Shown here: positions 10,173-19,500 of the stretch, piece after piece
Position numbering within the stretch: the first letter of the stretch is position 1
Layout of the letters: each line of letters starts with the position of its first letter
IMG/VR virus record: IMGVR_UViG_3300020383_000007
Coordinates: 31,340-95,339 of that record
Strand: one strand, 5' to 3'
Source of the DNA: a virus
Length of the DNA stretch: 64,000 nt
Translations under genes and position numbers: made by a program
The notes under the pieces: generated by a model
What the model saw: the letters and a program-made list of their open reading frames with translations, nothing else
Database searches by the model: none
What the model was told of the DNA's origin: nothing

Positions 10173-13100
10173 TGGTTGTTTATCCAACTTTCTATCGCAA
10201 ACACGGTATTTGGAAATCTCAGGATGTCGCTAGCCCAAGCGTTAGCGACTACTCTGAATTGGTTATGCCAAAAGAAAGTATCCTTCATTATCTTACTTTT
10301 GAAGATTCTTCTATTGGTCCAGATCCAAATGATCCGTTCTTTGTGAATTCAGATAACCGAGTATTGGTAGAGCATGTGACTCAACATATCAAACCGATCG
10401 GTAATCCAAAACCCAATAAAGGCGTAACAGAAGAACGCCTTAAACGCGACTACCATCGTCGTTATCGTAAGATGCGTCCACTTAACGATTTCTCTCGTTC
10501 ATTGAGAGATGAGAAAACACTTATCGTTGAGAACTACGCTGGGTTAAGTGACTTGTATATTTACATGCGTTCTGTTTATGGTCTTTACTATCGCAACTAC
10601 AACATTTTAAACACATTGTTTAAAGTAGTCAATGATCGTTGTAAAGATAATGAACGTCAACACTTTATTCCAGTAACGTTACCGCGTCGTTTACCTTCAC
10701 TACAAATGTTGAAGAAAGCATCGGGTGAATATTCAAAGATACCACGCGACCTACTGACTGTATTCTCACAACCACAATACTTGATGGTTCTTGAGATTTT
10801 CAAATGGTTAGGTGAAGATAGACAATATTCTACTTTGTCAAACATCGATCCTCAGAATTATGATAAGGTTAACTTCATTTGGATGGAGTCTGGTAAGTTT
10901 GTCGTATTCAATTTGGGTAAAGTCTTAGAGGTTACCCAAAACGAAGTTGGGGAAGATGACGAAGATGTAGGATCTAGTAAACTACAGCGTCTATTCCTAC
11001 GTATGCTCATTTCTTTATTTGAACTTAGAAACGCTGGTGTCAAAACAAGTGTTAATGAGGGTGAGGAAGAAAAGCCGGAGGATTCTGATGAGGTTGAGGG
11101 TGTCTCGGTTAAAGGTAAATCGGAAGCGCAGGTTGATGAGGAGAAGATTGAGAAGGATATCGAGAAGTTAAGTGAGATATCTGATCGAGAAGTTCCCGAA
11201 GAAGAATTAACCTTTGATGATATTCCAGGCGACGTTAAAGATCCGACTGACTCATTAACCCAACGCATTCAACAGTTGGCAGAAGAAGGTGGTTTATCTC
11301 CCGCTCAAGTTCGTCGTTATGAAAAGATCATTGAGAAGACACGCAATATACCTAACCCCTATGGCGATGGTAAATTGTTAGACTTCTCTAAGATTACAGA
11401 CGAAGATTTACAACTGTCAGAGGAAGAGATAAAACTTCCCGATGTGGCTGGTGTAACCGATGAGTCAATGACCGAATCGACACTTAAAGCGTTTGATAGT
11501 AAATACCTAAATGAAGTATTGAAGAAAGACATCGTTAATTGCGCGATGGATATTCAGCGTGCAGGTGTAACGGTTTTAGCTTACGATGTGGAAGAAGTTA
11601 AAGACGCTGCTAACGATTATCAAGTCGTCACTATGCAGTTGTCACCTGTTGATGGTGAGACGTCTACCATCCGGTTTAAGGTTCCTAATGTTAAAGAAAA
11701 TGGCGAGTTCGTTTCTAACAACGTTAAGTATCGTCTACGTAAGCAGAGGGCCGATAAACCCATCCGTAAAGTTTCGCCGTCGACCGTGTCGTTAACGTCT
11801 TACTACGCTAAAGTGTTTGTTGATCGTTCTGAAAAGTCAGTGGTGAACTATCCACGCTGGATCATTAAACAGACGCTTGGTTTGTCTGAACAAGAGAATC
11901 CAGTCGTAACCGGAACTCGATTGGTTAATTGTTTCGACAATACTGTACGACTTCCTCGCATATACACCATTATGTCTGAACGCTTCCGAGAGTTCACTGT
12001 TAATGGTCAATATCGTTTGTTTTTCGACTACAATAAACGTACCGAAGAGTTTGGTGAAGATTTCATCAAACAACACGAGCAGGAAGGATTCGTCGTTGCG
12101 GGCGTTAGTCTAGAACGTGGTAAGGCACCTATCTTGGTTGATGAGAATAATGTATTCTACATCAAGAAAGGCGACCAATTGGATATCCTAGGTCCTATCG
12201 AAACGATCTTGGGTCTCGATCCAAGTAAAGCACCGGTTGAGATTGCAGAGTTCCGTCTATTCTCTAAAACTATACCTGTGGCTATGGTGTTAGGTTTCCG
12301 TTTTGGTCTAAGTCGCCTCATGTCTTTGTTAGGCGTACAACCACGTCGAGTACCTGTTGGTTCTCAAGTGAACATGTCTGACAATGAGTTCGGCATTCGC
12401 TTTGCTGATGAAACTTTGGTATTGACTAAAGACGACCCTAAAGCACAACTCATCTTAGCGGGATTTAATCGTTACCATAAAACCATTGCTCGATATAACG
12501 TTGACAGTTTTGATGATCCTGAGATCTATGAAAATGTCTTAGAGGACAATGGTCTTCGCGTTGGCTTCATTCGAGAGCTTGAGCTTGCAATGGATATGTT
12601 TGTCGATCCTATCACTCGTGACTTACTTGAGCAGATGGGTGAACCTACCGCATTGGACCGTCTTCTCATTCGTGCTTGTGAATTGTTAACGATTGATTGG
12701 CATCCAGATGAGACAGATATGGAAGCAATGCGTATTCGTGGATACGAACGTATGGCTGGTGCTGTGTTCTCAGAAATCACGCGAGGCGTCCGGCGCTATC
12801 GTTCTCGTGGTGTAGGTAGTAAAGCTAAGATCGAGATTAACCCTGAAGCCGTATGGCAGGTCATCAACCAAGATCCTAGTATTTCTCAAGTCGAAGAATC
12901 TAACCCGATTCAAAACTTGAAAGAAAAGGAATTGGTGACTTACATGGGTACGGGTGGCCGTAGTACACGAAGTATGGTTAAACATACTCGTCGCTATCAC
13001 CCATCTGACATGGGTGTAATCAGTGAGGCTACACCAGACTCAGGTGCGGTGGGTGTTAATACTTACCTGACAGCAAATCCACAGTTTGCTAACTTGCGTG

Positions 13101-14320
13101 GTTTAACCAACAAATATGAGTCGGGTAAAACGGGTGCGGCATCAATGTTGAGTACGTCTGCATTGTTAGCACCAGGTTCTGATATCGATGATCCTAAACG
13201 TGTTAACTTCGTGTCTATTCAAAATACTCACGTGGTTTCTGCTGAAGGCTATGAAACTATTCCACTGCGTACTGGCTATGAGCGGGTTATTGCGCATCGC
13301 GTTGATGATCTGTATGCATATACAGCTAAGGCAGATGGTGAGATTGTAGCGGCAGATGATGAGCACGTTAAGGTGAAATATAAAGATGGTACTGAAGTTG
13401 CTGTCGAAATAGGGACTCGTTACGGTAGTGTTACTGGAACGACTGTACCACACCAAGTACGTTCTAACGTCAAGGTGGGCGATAAAGTCAAAGAAGGTAA
13501 TGTCATTACGTATAACTCTGGGTTCTTTAGTGTCGATCCACTCGATCCTAAACAAGTACTTATGAAAGGCGGTATCTTAGTTAAGACGGCCATCATGGAG
13601 CGTTCACACACGTTTGAAGATGCGTCAGTTATTTCTGAGAAACTATCTGCTCGATTAGGTACTAAAATAACTAAGGTAAGAACCGTGTTGGTTTCGTTTG
13701 ACCAAAACATTCGTAACTTGGTTAAACCTGGAGATGAAGTCGACATCGATAGTCTTCTGTGTATGATCGAAGATTCATCAACAACAGACACTGACTTGTT
13801 TAGTGAGGATAGCCTCGACAGCTTGAAGTTAATGTCGTCTAATGCACCAAAGGCTAAAGTGGCTGGTAAGGTCGAAAAGATCGAAGCGTTCTATCATGGT
13901 GACATGGAAGATATGCATGAATCAGTTAAGTCTATTGCTAAACGTTCTGATCGTCAGAGAGTTAAGCGATTAAAAGCATTGGGTGAAAAGGCAACGACAG
14001 GACAAGTAGATGGTACTGTTCGCATCGAGAAAGATCCTTTAGATATCGACACCATGGCGATTAAGATTTATATCACAAAAACGTTAGGTGCTGGTATTGG
14101 CGATAAGGGCGTTCTTGGTAATCAGATGAAAACCGTCTTTAGTAGTGTCATGACAGGTACCAACCAAACTAAGTCAGGTACTGACCTTGATATGTTGTTT
14201 GGTTACATGAGTATCAACAACCGGATTGTGTTAAGTCCGGAACTCATGGGTACGACAAATACACTACTGAAACTTATGTCTAAGAAGGTTGCCGACAAAT
14301 ACTTCGCCACGAAAAAGTAA
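10172..14320 (+). CDS. RNA polymerase beta subunit, single chain
   Basis: 1,382 residues; ATG at 10172 overlaps the preceding stop and has GGAG upstream. The C-terminal half carries two clear beta signatures: HTFEDASVISEKL near 1146-1158 (compare YNFEDAIxISERL) and GIGDKGVLGN near 1308-1317 (compare GRHGNKGV), followed by a DLDMLFGYMSINNRIVLSPE stretch like the beta C-terminal hybrid segment. The N-terminal third (Arg-rich, then KIPRDLL and an RLFLRMLISLFEL helix) fits the protrusion and lobe. Residues about 285-385 form a strongly acidic insertion absent from bacterial beta. Both halves of beta are therefore one chain, while beta-prime is split. It would pair with the preceding gene product in the virion polymerase. 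No sigma-like gene is visible nearby. Confidence 0.9.
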   Translation: MVVYPTFYRKHGIWKSQDVASPSVSDYSELVMPKESILHYLTFEDSSIGPDPNDPFFVNSDNRVLVEHVTQHIKPIGNPKPNKGVTEERLKRDYHRRYRKMRPLNDFSRSLRDEKTLIVENYAGLSDLYIYMRSVYGLYYRNYNILNTLFKVVNDRCKDNERQHFIPVTLPRRLPSLQMLKKASGEYSKIPRDLLTVFSQPQYLMVLEIFKWLGEDRQYSTLSNIDPQNYDKVNFIWMESGKFVVFNLGKVLEVTQNEVGEDDEDVGSSKLQRLFLRMLISLFELRNAGVKTSVNEGEEEKPEDSDEVEGVSVKGKSEAQVDEEKIEKDIEKLSEISDREVPEEELTFDDIPGDVKDPTDSLTQRIQQLAEEGGLSPAQVRRYEKIIEKTRNIPNPYGDGKLLDFSKITDEDLQLSEEEIKLPDVAGVTDESMTESTLKAFDSKYLNEVLKKDIVNCAMDIQRAGVTVLAYDVEEVKDAANDYQVVTMQLSPVDGETSTIRFKVPNVKENGEFVSNNVKYRLRKQRADKPIRKVSPSTVSLTSYYAKVFVDRSEKSVVNYPRWIIKQTLGLSEQENPVVTGTRLVNCFDNTVRLPRIYTIMSERFREFTVNGQYRLFFDYNKRTEEFGEDFIKQHEQEGFVVAGVSLERGKAPILVDENNVFYIKKGDQLDILGPIETILGLDPSKAPVEIAEFRLFSKTIPVAMVLGFRFGLSRLMSLLGVQPRRVPVGSQVNMSDNEFGIRFADETLVLTKDDPKAQLILAGFNRYHKTIARYNVDSFDDPEIYENVLEDNGLRVGFIRELELAMDMFVDPITRDLLEQMGEPTALDRLLIRACELLTIDWHPDETDMEAMRIRGYERMAGAVFSEITRGVRRYRSRGVGSKAKIEINPEAVWQVINQDPSISQVEESNPIQNLKEKELVTYMGTGGRSTRSMVKHTRRYHPSDMGVISEATPDSGAVGVNTYLTANPQFANLRGLTNKYESGKTGAASMLSTSALLAPGSDIDDPKRVNFVSIQNTHVVSAEGYETIPLRTGYERVIAHRVDDLYAYTAKADGEIVAADDEHVKVKYKDGTEVAVEIGTRYGSVTGTTVPHQVRSNVKVGDKVKEGNVITYNSGFFSVDPLDPKQVLMKGGILVKTAIMERSHTFEDASVISEKLSARLGTKITKVRTVLVSFDQNIRNLVKPGDEVDIDSLLCMIEDSSTTDTDLFSEDSLDSLKLMSSNAPKAKVAGKVEKIEAFYHGDMEDMHESVKSIAKRSDRQRVKRLKALGEKATTGQVDGTVRIEKDPLDIDTMAIKIYITKTLGAGIGDKGVLGNQMKTVFSSVMTGTNQTKSGTDLDMLFGYMSINNRIVLSPELMGTTNTLLKLMSKKVADKYFATKK

Positions 14321-14402
14321 GCTTAGTGCTTTAAGCTGAACAATCGTATGGTATTGTCGCGGTAAGCTTGACAAACACGTTTATCCATTCATGGGGTGTA
14401 CA

Positions 14403-14651
14403 ATGAGTACTGAAAACAAAAATACAGTCGGGTCAGTTCCTACTGGCTCGGCGGGGGTGTCTAAGTTTGGCACCCTTACCGTCCTGTGTAACGCTACTCA
14501 GTTAGGCAGTAACGTAATTAAAAATATCGCTGGTAACGACATCGCCAGTGGTTTTGATGGAGAAGAGATTTCTCCACGTGAGCTTCACAACATTTTCTCA
14601 GCTAAGTTGTCGAGCTACGTCAACAAAGGTAAGAGTGGGGGTCAACAATAA
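14403..14651 (+). CDS. Small protein between RNA polymerase and head genes
   Basis: 82 residues from the ATG at 14403, preceded by GGGGTG; an in-frame ATG 12 bases upstream lacks a ribosome binding site. The N-terminus is Ser/Thr/Gly-rich and the middle reads GTLTVLCNATQLGSNVIKN. The stop overlaps the next start (TAATG), so it is coupled to the 480-residue head-type gene. An 82-base gap with a weak AGCTTA/TAAGCT hairpin separates it from beta. I do not recognise it; a minor head or scaffold component would fit the location. Confidence 0.75.
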   Translation: MSTENKNTVGSVPTGSAGVSKFGTLTVLCNATQLGSNVIKNIAGNDIASGFDGEEISPRELHNIFSAKLSSYVNKGKSGGQQ

Positions 14652-16093
14652 TGCTCACTAATCAAGCACTGAATGCGGTTATGTTACCCGCTGATAAACT
14701 CGAAGAATCTGGTCGGAGTCTATCTCCGATCCCAGGTACTGAATTGGCGAAGCTGTTTGATGCTTCGATTACCGCATCGACTGCGGCGAGCATCAGTACG
14801 ATGGATACTGAGATTGCCGTACAAGAAATGATCGAAGGAAGTCAAGTAACTGATAATGGCGCAGTAACCCACGATGAGGTTATGGCGAACTCAGTTAACT
14901 TGGTTTCTAAAGTTGTATTGGCTAACCTCGACTTAGCTCGTAACCACGTTATCCCAACGACTAAGACACTCCGTGAAAAGTATCAAACTTACATGGAACG
15001 TGCTGAGTTGGATATCGCACAACCGGTTATGGTTATTCCAAATGTCTACCATGACATCTGGTCAACAAGTGAATTGCATGGTTTGGTAACCCGTTTTGAA
15101 AACGTACCGGTTAACCAATACAGTATGCGTTTCTCACTACCGCGTGTAACTGGTGATGAACTTCGCGCCATGATGAAAACTGGCATTGGTCAGTTAGATG
15201 AAATGGTTGATGGTTGGATTGAAGACATGCAAACTGATAAATTATTGCATGCTTACGATCGCATCTTCATCGAGGGTACACCAATCGGTAAAGTTCCTGG
15301 TGCTAACCACTTAACGGATACTGGACTTGATCGCAATGATCTATTGATCGCACACTTGATCAGTATTGGGTTTGAAGAAGAGATGCCGGATGGCGTTAAC
15401 GCTGATCTATCGAGTCTGCGTGAAGCGTTGTCTAATGTACGTCGTCAAAGCGGTCGTGCCATCGTTGGTATCTTAAATCGTCGCGAGCGTGACATTCGTC
15501 AGAAGATTCTTTCTTTTGCGGTAACAAACGTTCCTTGGGAATTCGCTACCAACAAGACTCGTGTAACCGTCCAACTGAACAATGATGTTTATATCAAGTT
15601 CCTTGAAGAAGGTGGTTCGGTAGAAACTATTTATGGTGCGGCACTTAAAGGTGATCGTGTAGACTACAATGCGTTGCTTGAGAAGAAAGCGATGTATGAG
15701 CAGTTCTATGAGCGTCGCATTAGCTTACATCGCCAGGAGGTAGGTTCTAAAGTCTATATGGCTCAACAGGAAGCTGCTCGCCTTGCGATGCGTGACCTTG
15801 TTAATGAACTGGAAGAAGATCAACTACCTTATAGTCGTTCTGACTTACACGCTAAAGCACGTGAGCGTTTAGGTTGTTATGAACCTCGCTACTTTAAAGA
15901 TGAAGTCTATGTACTTCGTAGTTTGGTATGCGAAGTTCTATATTCTGACACCAACGTTAAGATGGTACTGGATGCTATGGATGCTGCTGAACAAAGCGAT
16001 CCTGAGATCAGTCCACGTGAGTGTGCATTACACGCAACAATCGATTTAATTGCTCGTTGGTTAGCAAGTCAAATCAACGTCAACTACAAATAA
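14651..16093 (+). CDS. Probable head-associated structural protein
   Basis: 480 residues, mostly helical with a mixed centre (VIPNVYHDIWSTSELHGLV, then EGTPIGKVPGANHLTD). It starts at the TAATG overlap with the preceding small gene and is followed after 10 bases by the next gene with a strong AAGGAG site. No family motif that I know. The block of this gene, the 238-residue gene and the prohead protease mirrors phiKZ genes 177-176-175, where the first two encode virion head proteins; the assignment rests on this synteny and is not verified. It is not obviously the major capsid protein, which in phiKZ is larger and lies elsewhere. Confidence 0.75.
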   Translation: MLTNQALNAVMLPADKLEESGRSLSPIPGTELAKLFDASITASTAASISTMDTEIAVQEMIEGSQVTDNGAVTHDEVMANSVNLVSKVVLANLDLARNHVIPTTKTLREKYQTYMERAELDIAQPVMVIPNVYHDIWSTSELHGLVTRFENVPVNQYSMRFSLPRVTGDELRAMMKTGIGQLDEMVDGWIEDMQTDKLLHAYDRIFIEGTPIGKVPGANHLTDTGLDRNDLLIAHLISIGFEEEMPDGVNADLSSLREALSNVRRQSGRAIVGILNRRERDIRQKILSFAVTNVPWEFATNKTRVTVQLNNDVYIKFLEEGGSVETIYGAALKGDRVDYNALLEKKAMYEQFYERRISLHRQEVGSKVYMAQQEAARLAMRDLVNELEEDQLPYSRSDLHAKARERLGCYEPRYFKDEVYVLRSLVCEVLYSDTNVKMVLDAMDAAEQSDPEISPRECALHATIDLIARWLASQINVNYK

Positions 16094-16103
16094 GGAGTAA
16101 GCG

Positions 16104-16820
16104 ATGAACTTAGATGCATACAAACGCGATGCTTCCAAAGTTCAAGCCTATCTCAAAGAGTTGAAAGATGGTAGTGTGATTACGACGAAGGGATGTAAGA
16201 TCTACATCCCGACTCGTTTTCGCGATAAGAGTCTTGCGACAATCGGTAAGGAGACCTATATTCTAGGTCTCTTTATGATCGCTGTTGAAGATAAGTATTA
16301 TGCGGTTAATAATGTTAATGCAATGATCCGCATCGAACCGAGTTCCATCAATACGGTATCGATTGATAACAAAGACTATTTTGAATTTGTATTCGAACAA
16401 AACGATACGGTATTTCCATCGACCGATTTAGTTAAAGACGATACGCTTTTGTATTACATCTTTGATGAGGTCGTTAGTAAGGGTAACATTCCTGCTTACC
16501 TTAACTATTTGGACTTGGGACATCTATTTGACACCGCACAAGAGTTTGCTGGGGTTAAATTAGTTAGCACACCAACAGTCATGCATATGCTACTTTCTAA
16601 GTTAGCACGTGATCCAGGTGATCTAAATACTTATTTCCGACAGGTATCCAACGGCGATGATTTGGATAATGCAAAATTCTTACAACTTCGAAGCAGTACG
16701 CATGGCGCTACCAACACCACAGCCCGAATGATGGGTAGTTACTTCTCAGATAACATCACCAGCGCTTTGGTCAACCCGGCTGGTCGAGAAGAAAACATTG
16801 AACGCATCTTAAGAAGTTAA
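16104..16820 (+). CDS. Probable head structural protein (phiKZ gp176-like position)
   Basis: 238 residues with AAGGAGTAAGCG before the ATG. The protein begins with a charged helix (YKRDASKVQAYLKELKDGS) and a beta-rich part with several KDY/YYAVNN strands, then a helical C-terminal half. No signal peptide, membrane segment or known motif. It sits 10 bases after the 480-residue gene and 10 bases before the protease, so the three are one operon. Function is inferred only from that location; a head protein that is a substrate of the protease is the simplest reading. Confidence 0.75.
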   Translation: MNLDAYKRDASKVQAYLKELKDGSVITTKGCKIYIPTRFRDKSLATIGKETYILGLFMIAVEDKYYAVNNVNAMIRIEPSSINTVSIDNKDYFEFVFEQNDTVFPSTDLVKDDTLLYYIFDEVVSKGNIPAYLNYLDLGHLFDTAQEFAGVKLVSTPTVMHMLLSKLARDPGDLNTYFRQVSNGDDLDNAKFLQLRSSTHGATNTTARMMGSYFSDNITSALVNPAGREENIERILRS

Positions 16821-16830
16821 GGAATTTACA

Positions 16831-17592
16831 ATGGCCGATAAAGTTACCTATGGTAATACTGTCTTAAAAGGCATTAATAAGGCAGGCAATTTAAAACCTG
16901 ATGAGAACGGTTACTATACTGTTGTATTGGGCGCTATCGGTGTTATGAACTCTGGGGGTGAATGTTACCCAGATACTGAAAAGGCTCGTAACACGTTTAA
17001 CCGTAGCAGCAGCTTACTACGTCGGATTAACCAAGGATTACTTCGTGGTGAATATGCTCACCCAGATCCTGCTGGTTATCCCAACATGATCGCCTTTGAA
17101 CGTCGTGTTCGTCAAATCAAAGAAGACCGCATCTGCATGCACATTGCCGATGTTTGGTTGGAAGAGATTGAACATGAGGGTAAGAAACTTACTGGTATCC
17201 TAGGACGCATTCGTCCGACCGGTCCTTATGGTAAGGTTCTTAAAGAAATGTTAGACAACCCTGAAGAGAACGTTACTTTCTCTGGGCGTTACTACAGTGA
17301 TGTCTACATGAAGAACGGTGTGCGCCATCGTGAGATTCATACGGTAGGTACTTGGGACTTTGTTTCTGAACCTGGCGTAGCAGCATCACAGAAGTATTGT
17401 TCACCGACACTTGAGTCAGCTGACGATACAGTCTTCTACCGCACTCAGTTAGAAGGTGCTGTTGTTGCTGAAGAAAACGATAAAGAGATGGCCATGAGTA
17501 TGGAGTCATCTGGCATCACAGCTCAAACACTAGTTGAAGAACTTGGTTTTAGTCGTAAGACTAAAGGTAGTCGCGCTTCTTTAGACTGGTAA
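16831..17592 (+). CDS. Prohead protease (T4 gp21 / phiKZ gp175 type)
   Basis: 253 residues, ATG preceded by AAGGAATTTACA. The candidate catalytic triad of the S77-like prohead proteases is visible: His77 in LRGEYAHPD, Ser151 in NVTFSGRYY, and Asp176 in GTWDFVSEPG. The fold begins with VVLGAIGVMNSGGECYP, typical of this serine protease. In T4 and phiKZ the enzyme is packed in the prohead core, cleaves scaffold and capsid proteins and then itself; the phiKZ enzyme cuts after S/A-X-E. An SME motif near residue 224, in the non-catalytic C-terminal tail, would be a self-cleavage site under that rule (inference). It ends the head operon and is followed by a stable hairpin. Confidence 0.9.
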   Translation: MADKVTYGNTVLKGINKAGNLKPDENGYYTVVLGAIGVMNSGGECYPDTEKARNTFNRSSSLLRRINQGLLRGEYAHPDPAGYPNMIAFERRVRQIKEDRICMHIADVWLEEIEHEGKKLTGILGRIRPTGPYGKVLKEMLDNPEENVTFSGRYYSDVYMKNGVRHREIHTVGTWDFVSEPGVAASQKYCSPTLESADDTVFYRTQLEGAVVAEENDKEMAMSMESSGITAQTLVEELGFSRKTKGSRASLDW

Positions 17593-17621
17593 TATGTGGG
17601 GAGGGTAATCCTCCCCATATG
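17593..17621 (+). terminator. Hairpin ending the head operon
   Basis: A stem of about 12 pairs centred on GGGGAGG (598-604) and CCTCCCC (610-616) with a GTAAT loop starts right after the protease stop. The following bases are only moderately T-rich (GCCGATTGCTCAAATTT). Confidence 0.65.
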
Positions 17622-17643
17622 CCGATTGCTCAAATTTATAGAC

Positions 17644-17652
17644 ATATATCAT
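17644..17652 (+). promoter_or_regulatory. Candidate promoter motif ATATATCAT
   Basis: The 9-mer ATATATCAT lies 71 bases before the next gene, in a 130-base gap. The same 9-mer occurs in front of three other accessory operons (19439, 50526, 58039). Promoter function is inferred from this recurrence. Confidence 0.45.
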
Positions 17653-17722
17653 TGATGTGACTTGTAGTTAATCTAGATGTATGCAACACATGTATTGATG
17701 TAATTTAATTTAAGGATATCTC

Positions 17723-18067
17723 ATGTCTAATCGAAATAGCATTTTGGAGATTAGTGATAAGCTTGCGTTAAAGGCAGCTATCAATACTTTGATCCATGAT
17801 TTGGGTTTAGTAAAAGAGAAATGTACCGATCTGATGAATGATGAAAATTGTTCTGAAGAGGATAAGGTTGCATGTGAAACAATACTGAAAGATTACGACG
17901 GTCACCTTGAAGACCTTCAAGATCAAATGGACTCTGTTTATCTAACGCGTGGTGAGGAACAATTTAAAGTTGCTTTGAATCGTTTCGCTGATACTGCGCA
18001 GGCAATAACGGACCTGATTAGTGATAATCTGGGAGCTAGCAATGATGAGGAAAACTCAGAACGCTGA
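17723..18067 (+). CDS. Small acidic helical protein, unknown
   Basis: 114 residues preceded by TTTAAGGATATC. Almost all helix: a first part with KLALKAAINTLIHDLGLVKE, a central Cys/acidic segment, and DYDGHLEDLQDQMDSVYL, suggesting a short coiled coil. First gene of an accessory operon behind a candidate promoter; its end overlaps the next start. No recognised family. Confidence 0.75.
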   Translation: MSNRNSILEISDKLALKAAINTLIHDLGLVKEKCTDLMNDENCSEEDKVACETILKDYDGHLEDLQDQMDSVYLTRGEEQFKVALNRFADTAQAITDLISDNLGASNDEENSER

Positions 18068-18257
18068 CTTCCTTAAACAATTACATGATGTACTTGATTT
18101 AGACGAGGATGCGAAAGTATCCTCTATTCAAGAGATATTGGATAAGGACGTCGGTCCAATCGGTGGTACTCGAAGAAAGAATGAACGTCGCTTTTTATGT
18201 GGCGAGATTACTTTCGATGAATACCTTGAATTATTAGAAAATCCATTAGGAGGTTAA
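18042..18257 (+). CDS. Small protein overlapping the preceding gene, unknown
   Basis: 71 residues from the first of two tandem ATGs at 18042, with GGGAG seven bases upstream; a GTG 21 bases earlier lacks a site. It overlaps the previous gene by 26 bases. It is helical with an acidic start (FLKQLHDVLDLDEDAK), a basic TRRKNERRF patch and an acidic end. No motif recognised; the overlap implies coupled expression. Confidence 0.65.
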   Translation: MMRKTQNADFLKQLHDVLDLDEDAKVSSIQEILDKDVGPIGGTRRKNERRFLCGEITFDEYLELLENPLGG

Positions 18258-18297
18258 TTATGACGTTTATTTTAAATTAATAAAAATAGGAGAAACT

Positions 18298-18678
18298 ATG
18301 AAAAAATACGAAAACACTACAATAAAAACTATTGCAACAACACTATTCGGCATCTTGATGTATGATGCGTTAAAGTCTGTGGGAATAATCCCAATGCTTA
18401 TAACCGTACTCGTATGTTTGGGTGTCTTGATTTTATTCACAATAACAACGTGGATAGATTCACCTCGTGAAAAGCGAAGTGATAACCTGATAGCTATTAA
18501 TCAATTGATGATATTACCGATACTAGATTTCATGTGTAATACAGTCATTGGACTATCTATAGCCATATTGACTGACGATGGAATCGTTCTTGATACCTAT
18601 CACGTTGTCACTCTCCCGTTGTTGACCGCGACGTTAGCTCTATTTACGATCTATGCGTCACGTAAGCTGCAAGAGTAA
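18298..18678 (+). CDS. Small integral membrane protein
   Basis: 126 residues, AATAGGAG before ATG. Four hydrophobic stretches are visible: IATTLFGILMYDAL, IIPMLITVLVCLGVLILFTI, LMILPILDFMCNTVIGLSIA and VVTLPLLTATLALFTIYA, with a charged SPREKRSD loop between the second and third. No signal peptide cleavage site. It is the last gene of its operon, followed at once by a strong terminator. A host inner-membrane role is likely; nothing more specific can be said. Confidence 0.8.
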   Translation: MKKYENTTIKTIATTLFGILMYDALKSVGIIPMLITVLVCLGVLILFTITTWIDSPREKRSDNLIAINQLMILPILDFMCNTVIGLSIAILTDDGIVLDTYHVVTLPLLTATLALFTIYASRKLQE

Positions 18679-18686
18679 TGCGTATC

Positions 18687-18716
18687 GAGGAACCTTCGGG
18701 TTCCTCTTTTTTTTTT
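18687..18716 (+). terminator. UUCG-loop terminator
   Basis: GAGGAACC (687-694), TTCG loop, GGTTCCTC (699-706), then ten T. A textbook intrinsic terminator after the membrane protein gene. Confidence 0.93.
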
Positions 18717-18764
18717 GACATGACTGCATTATCTAGTGACTAATAATAACTCTAGGGAAATGTC

Positions 18765-19337
18765 ATGGAACCGAAATATCGCCATTTAGATATTGATCGA
18801 GAAAAACCCGTTGTATTTTTAGATTTATGTGGGGTCGTTAACCATGTGCTAGCCTTTAGACCATGGTGGATGACTGTGGCTAATATGTCGGTAAGTAAAC
18901 ACGATTGGGCTGATACACACATGATCAAGTTACTCGGGGAGATATTCAGACAAACCAACACACAGATAGTCATCGTATCCTCTTGGGCACCAAGCTTTAA
19001 AGGTCCGGAACATGAGACCATCCGGCGGATCGCTAAAGATCTTGAATTGGATAATGTATTGGGTAGCGCACACACAGGTGGTGGCGACTTTAGAGCGCAG
19101 TGCATATTGGAGTGTGTTGCTGAGAAAAAGCTAGAGAAGTACCTTATCATTGATGACGCGATGCCGATGTACGAGAAATCGACAGATCTGCATGACAATC
19201 TAATTTCTCCAGATGGTCGTTGGGGCATCACATACCGTGAACTCGATGAGATCTACATCACGTTAAAGCGTATGTTGGGTGAAGAACTCAACCAAGATGA
19301 GGAGTTTACTGCTAACGTAATCGATAATGGTAGGTAG
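18765..19337 (+). CDS. HAD-like protein with altered motif I
   Basis: 190 residues; TCTAGGGAAATGTC before ATG. The start VVFLDLCGVVN (residues 17-27) matches HAD motif I of the HAD_SAK-like group (usually FLDIDGVLN), with Asp20 kept but the second Asp replaced by Cys22. Motif II is VIVSSWAP (Ser72/73); motif IV is YLIIDDAMP (Asp130, Asp131). HAD enzymes of this small type act as phosphatases, often on nucleic acid ends or nucleotides; the second motif I Asp is normally the acid/base of phosphatases, so activity may be reduced or changed. It stands alone between two intergenic regions. A TTGACA 18 bases into the preceding gap plus a TAATAA could form a host-type promoter. Confidence 0.75.
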   Translation: MEPKYRHLDIDREKPVVFLDLCGVVNHVLAFRPWWMTVANMSVSKHDWADTHMIKLLGEIFRQTNTQIVIVSSWAPSFKGPEHETIRRIAKDLELDNVLGSAHTGGGDFRAQCILECVAEKKLEKYLIIDDAMPMYEKSTDLHDNLISPDGRWGITYRELDEIYITLKRMLGEELNQDEEFTANVIDNGR

Positions 19338-19438
19338 GAGCTCCTGTATGCGCCTGTACGAGGTTTAAACTCTTAACTCGACAACTTATGCATCTTTTGA
19401 TTATATCTCCTTAGAATGTAAATAAAACAATGTGAGAT

Positions 19439-19447
19439 ATATATCAT
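19439..19447 (+). promoter_or_regulatory. Candidate promoter motif ATATATCAT
   Basis: Second copy of the 9-mer, 143 bases before the 151-residue gene and upstream of the palindrome described next. Function inferred from recurrence. Confidence 0.45.
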
Positions 19448-19500
19448 CAATTTGATTCTGCGTTAAAGAATCTCCTTATAAATACCAATTATAAAACATA

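Noticed and set aside
10858-11268. Minus-strand Ser-rich frame opposite RNA polymerase beta
   Set aside because: It lies opposite the acidic insert of beta; GAA/GAG/GAT codons read backwards give Ser/Phe/Leu. No start site.
14651-16093. Major capsid protein
   Set aside because: The 480-residue protein lies next to the protease but lacks features of an HK97-type capsid protein, and in phiKZ the capsid gene is larger and elsewhere.
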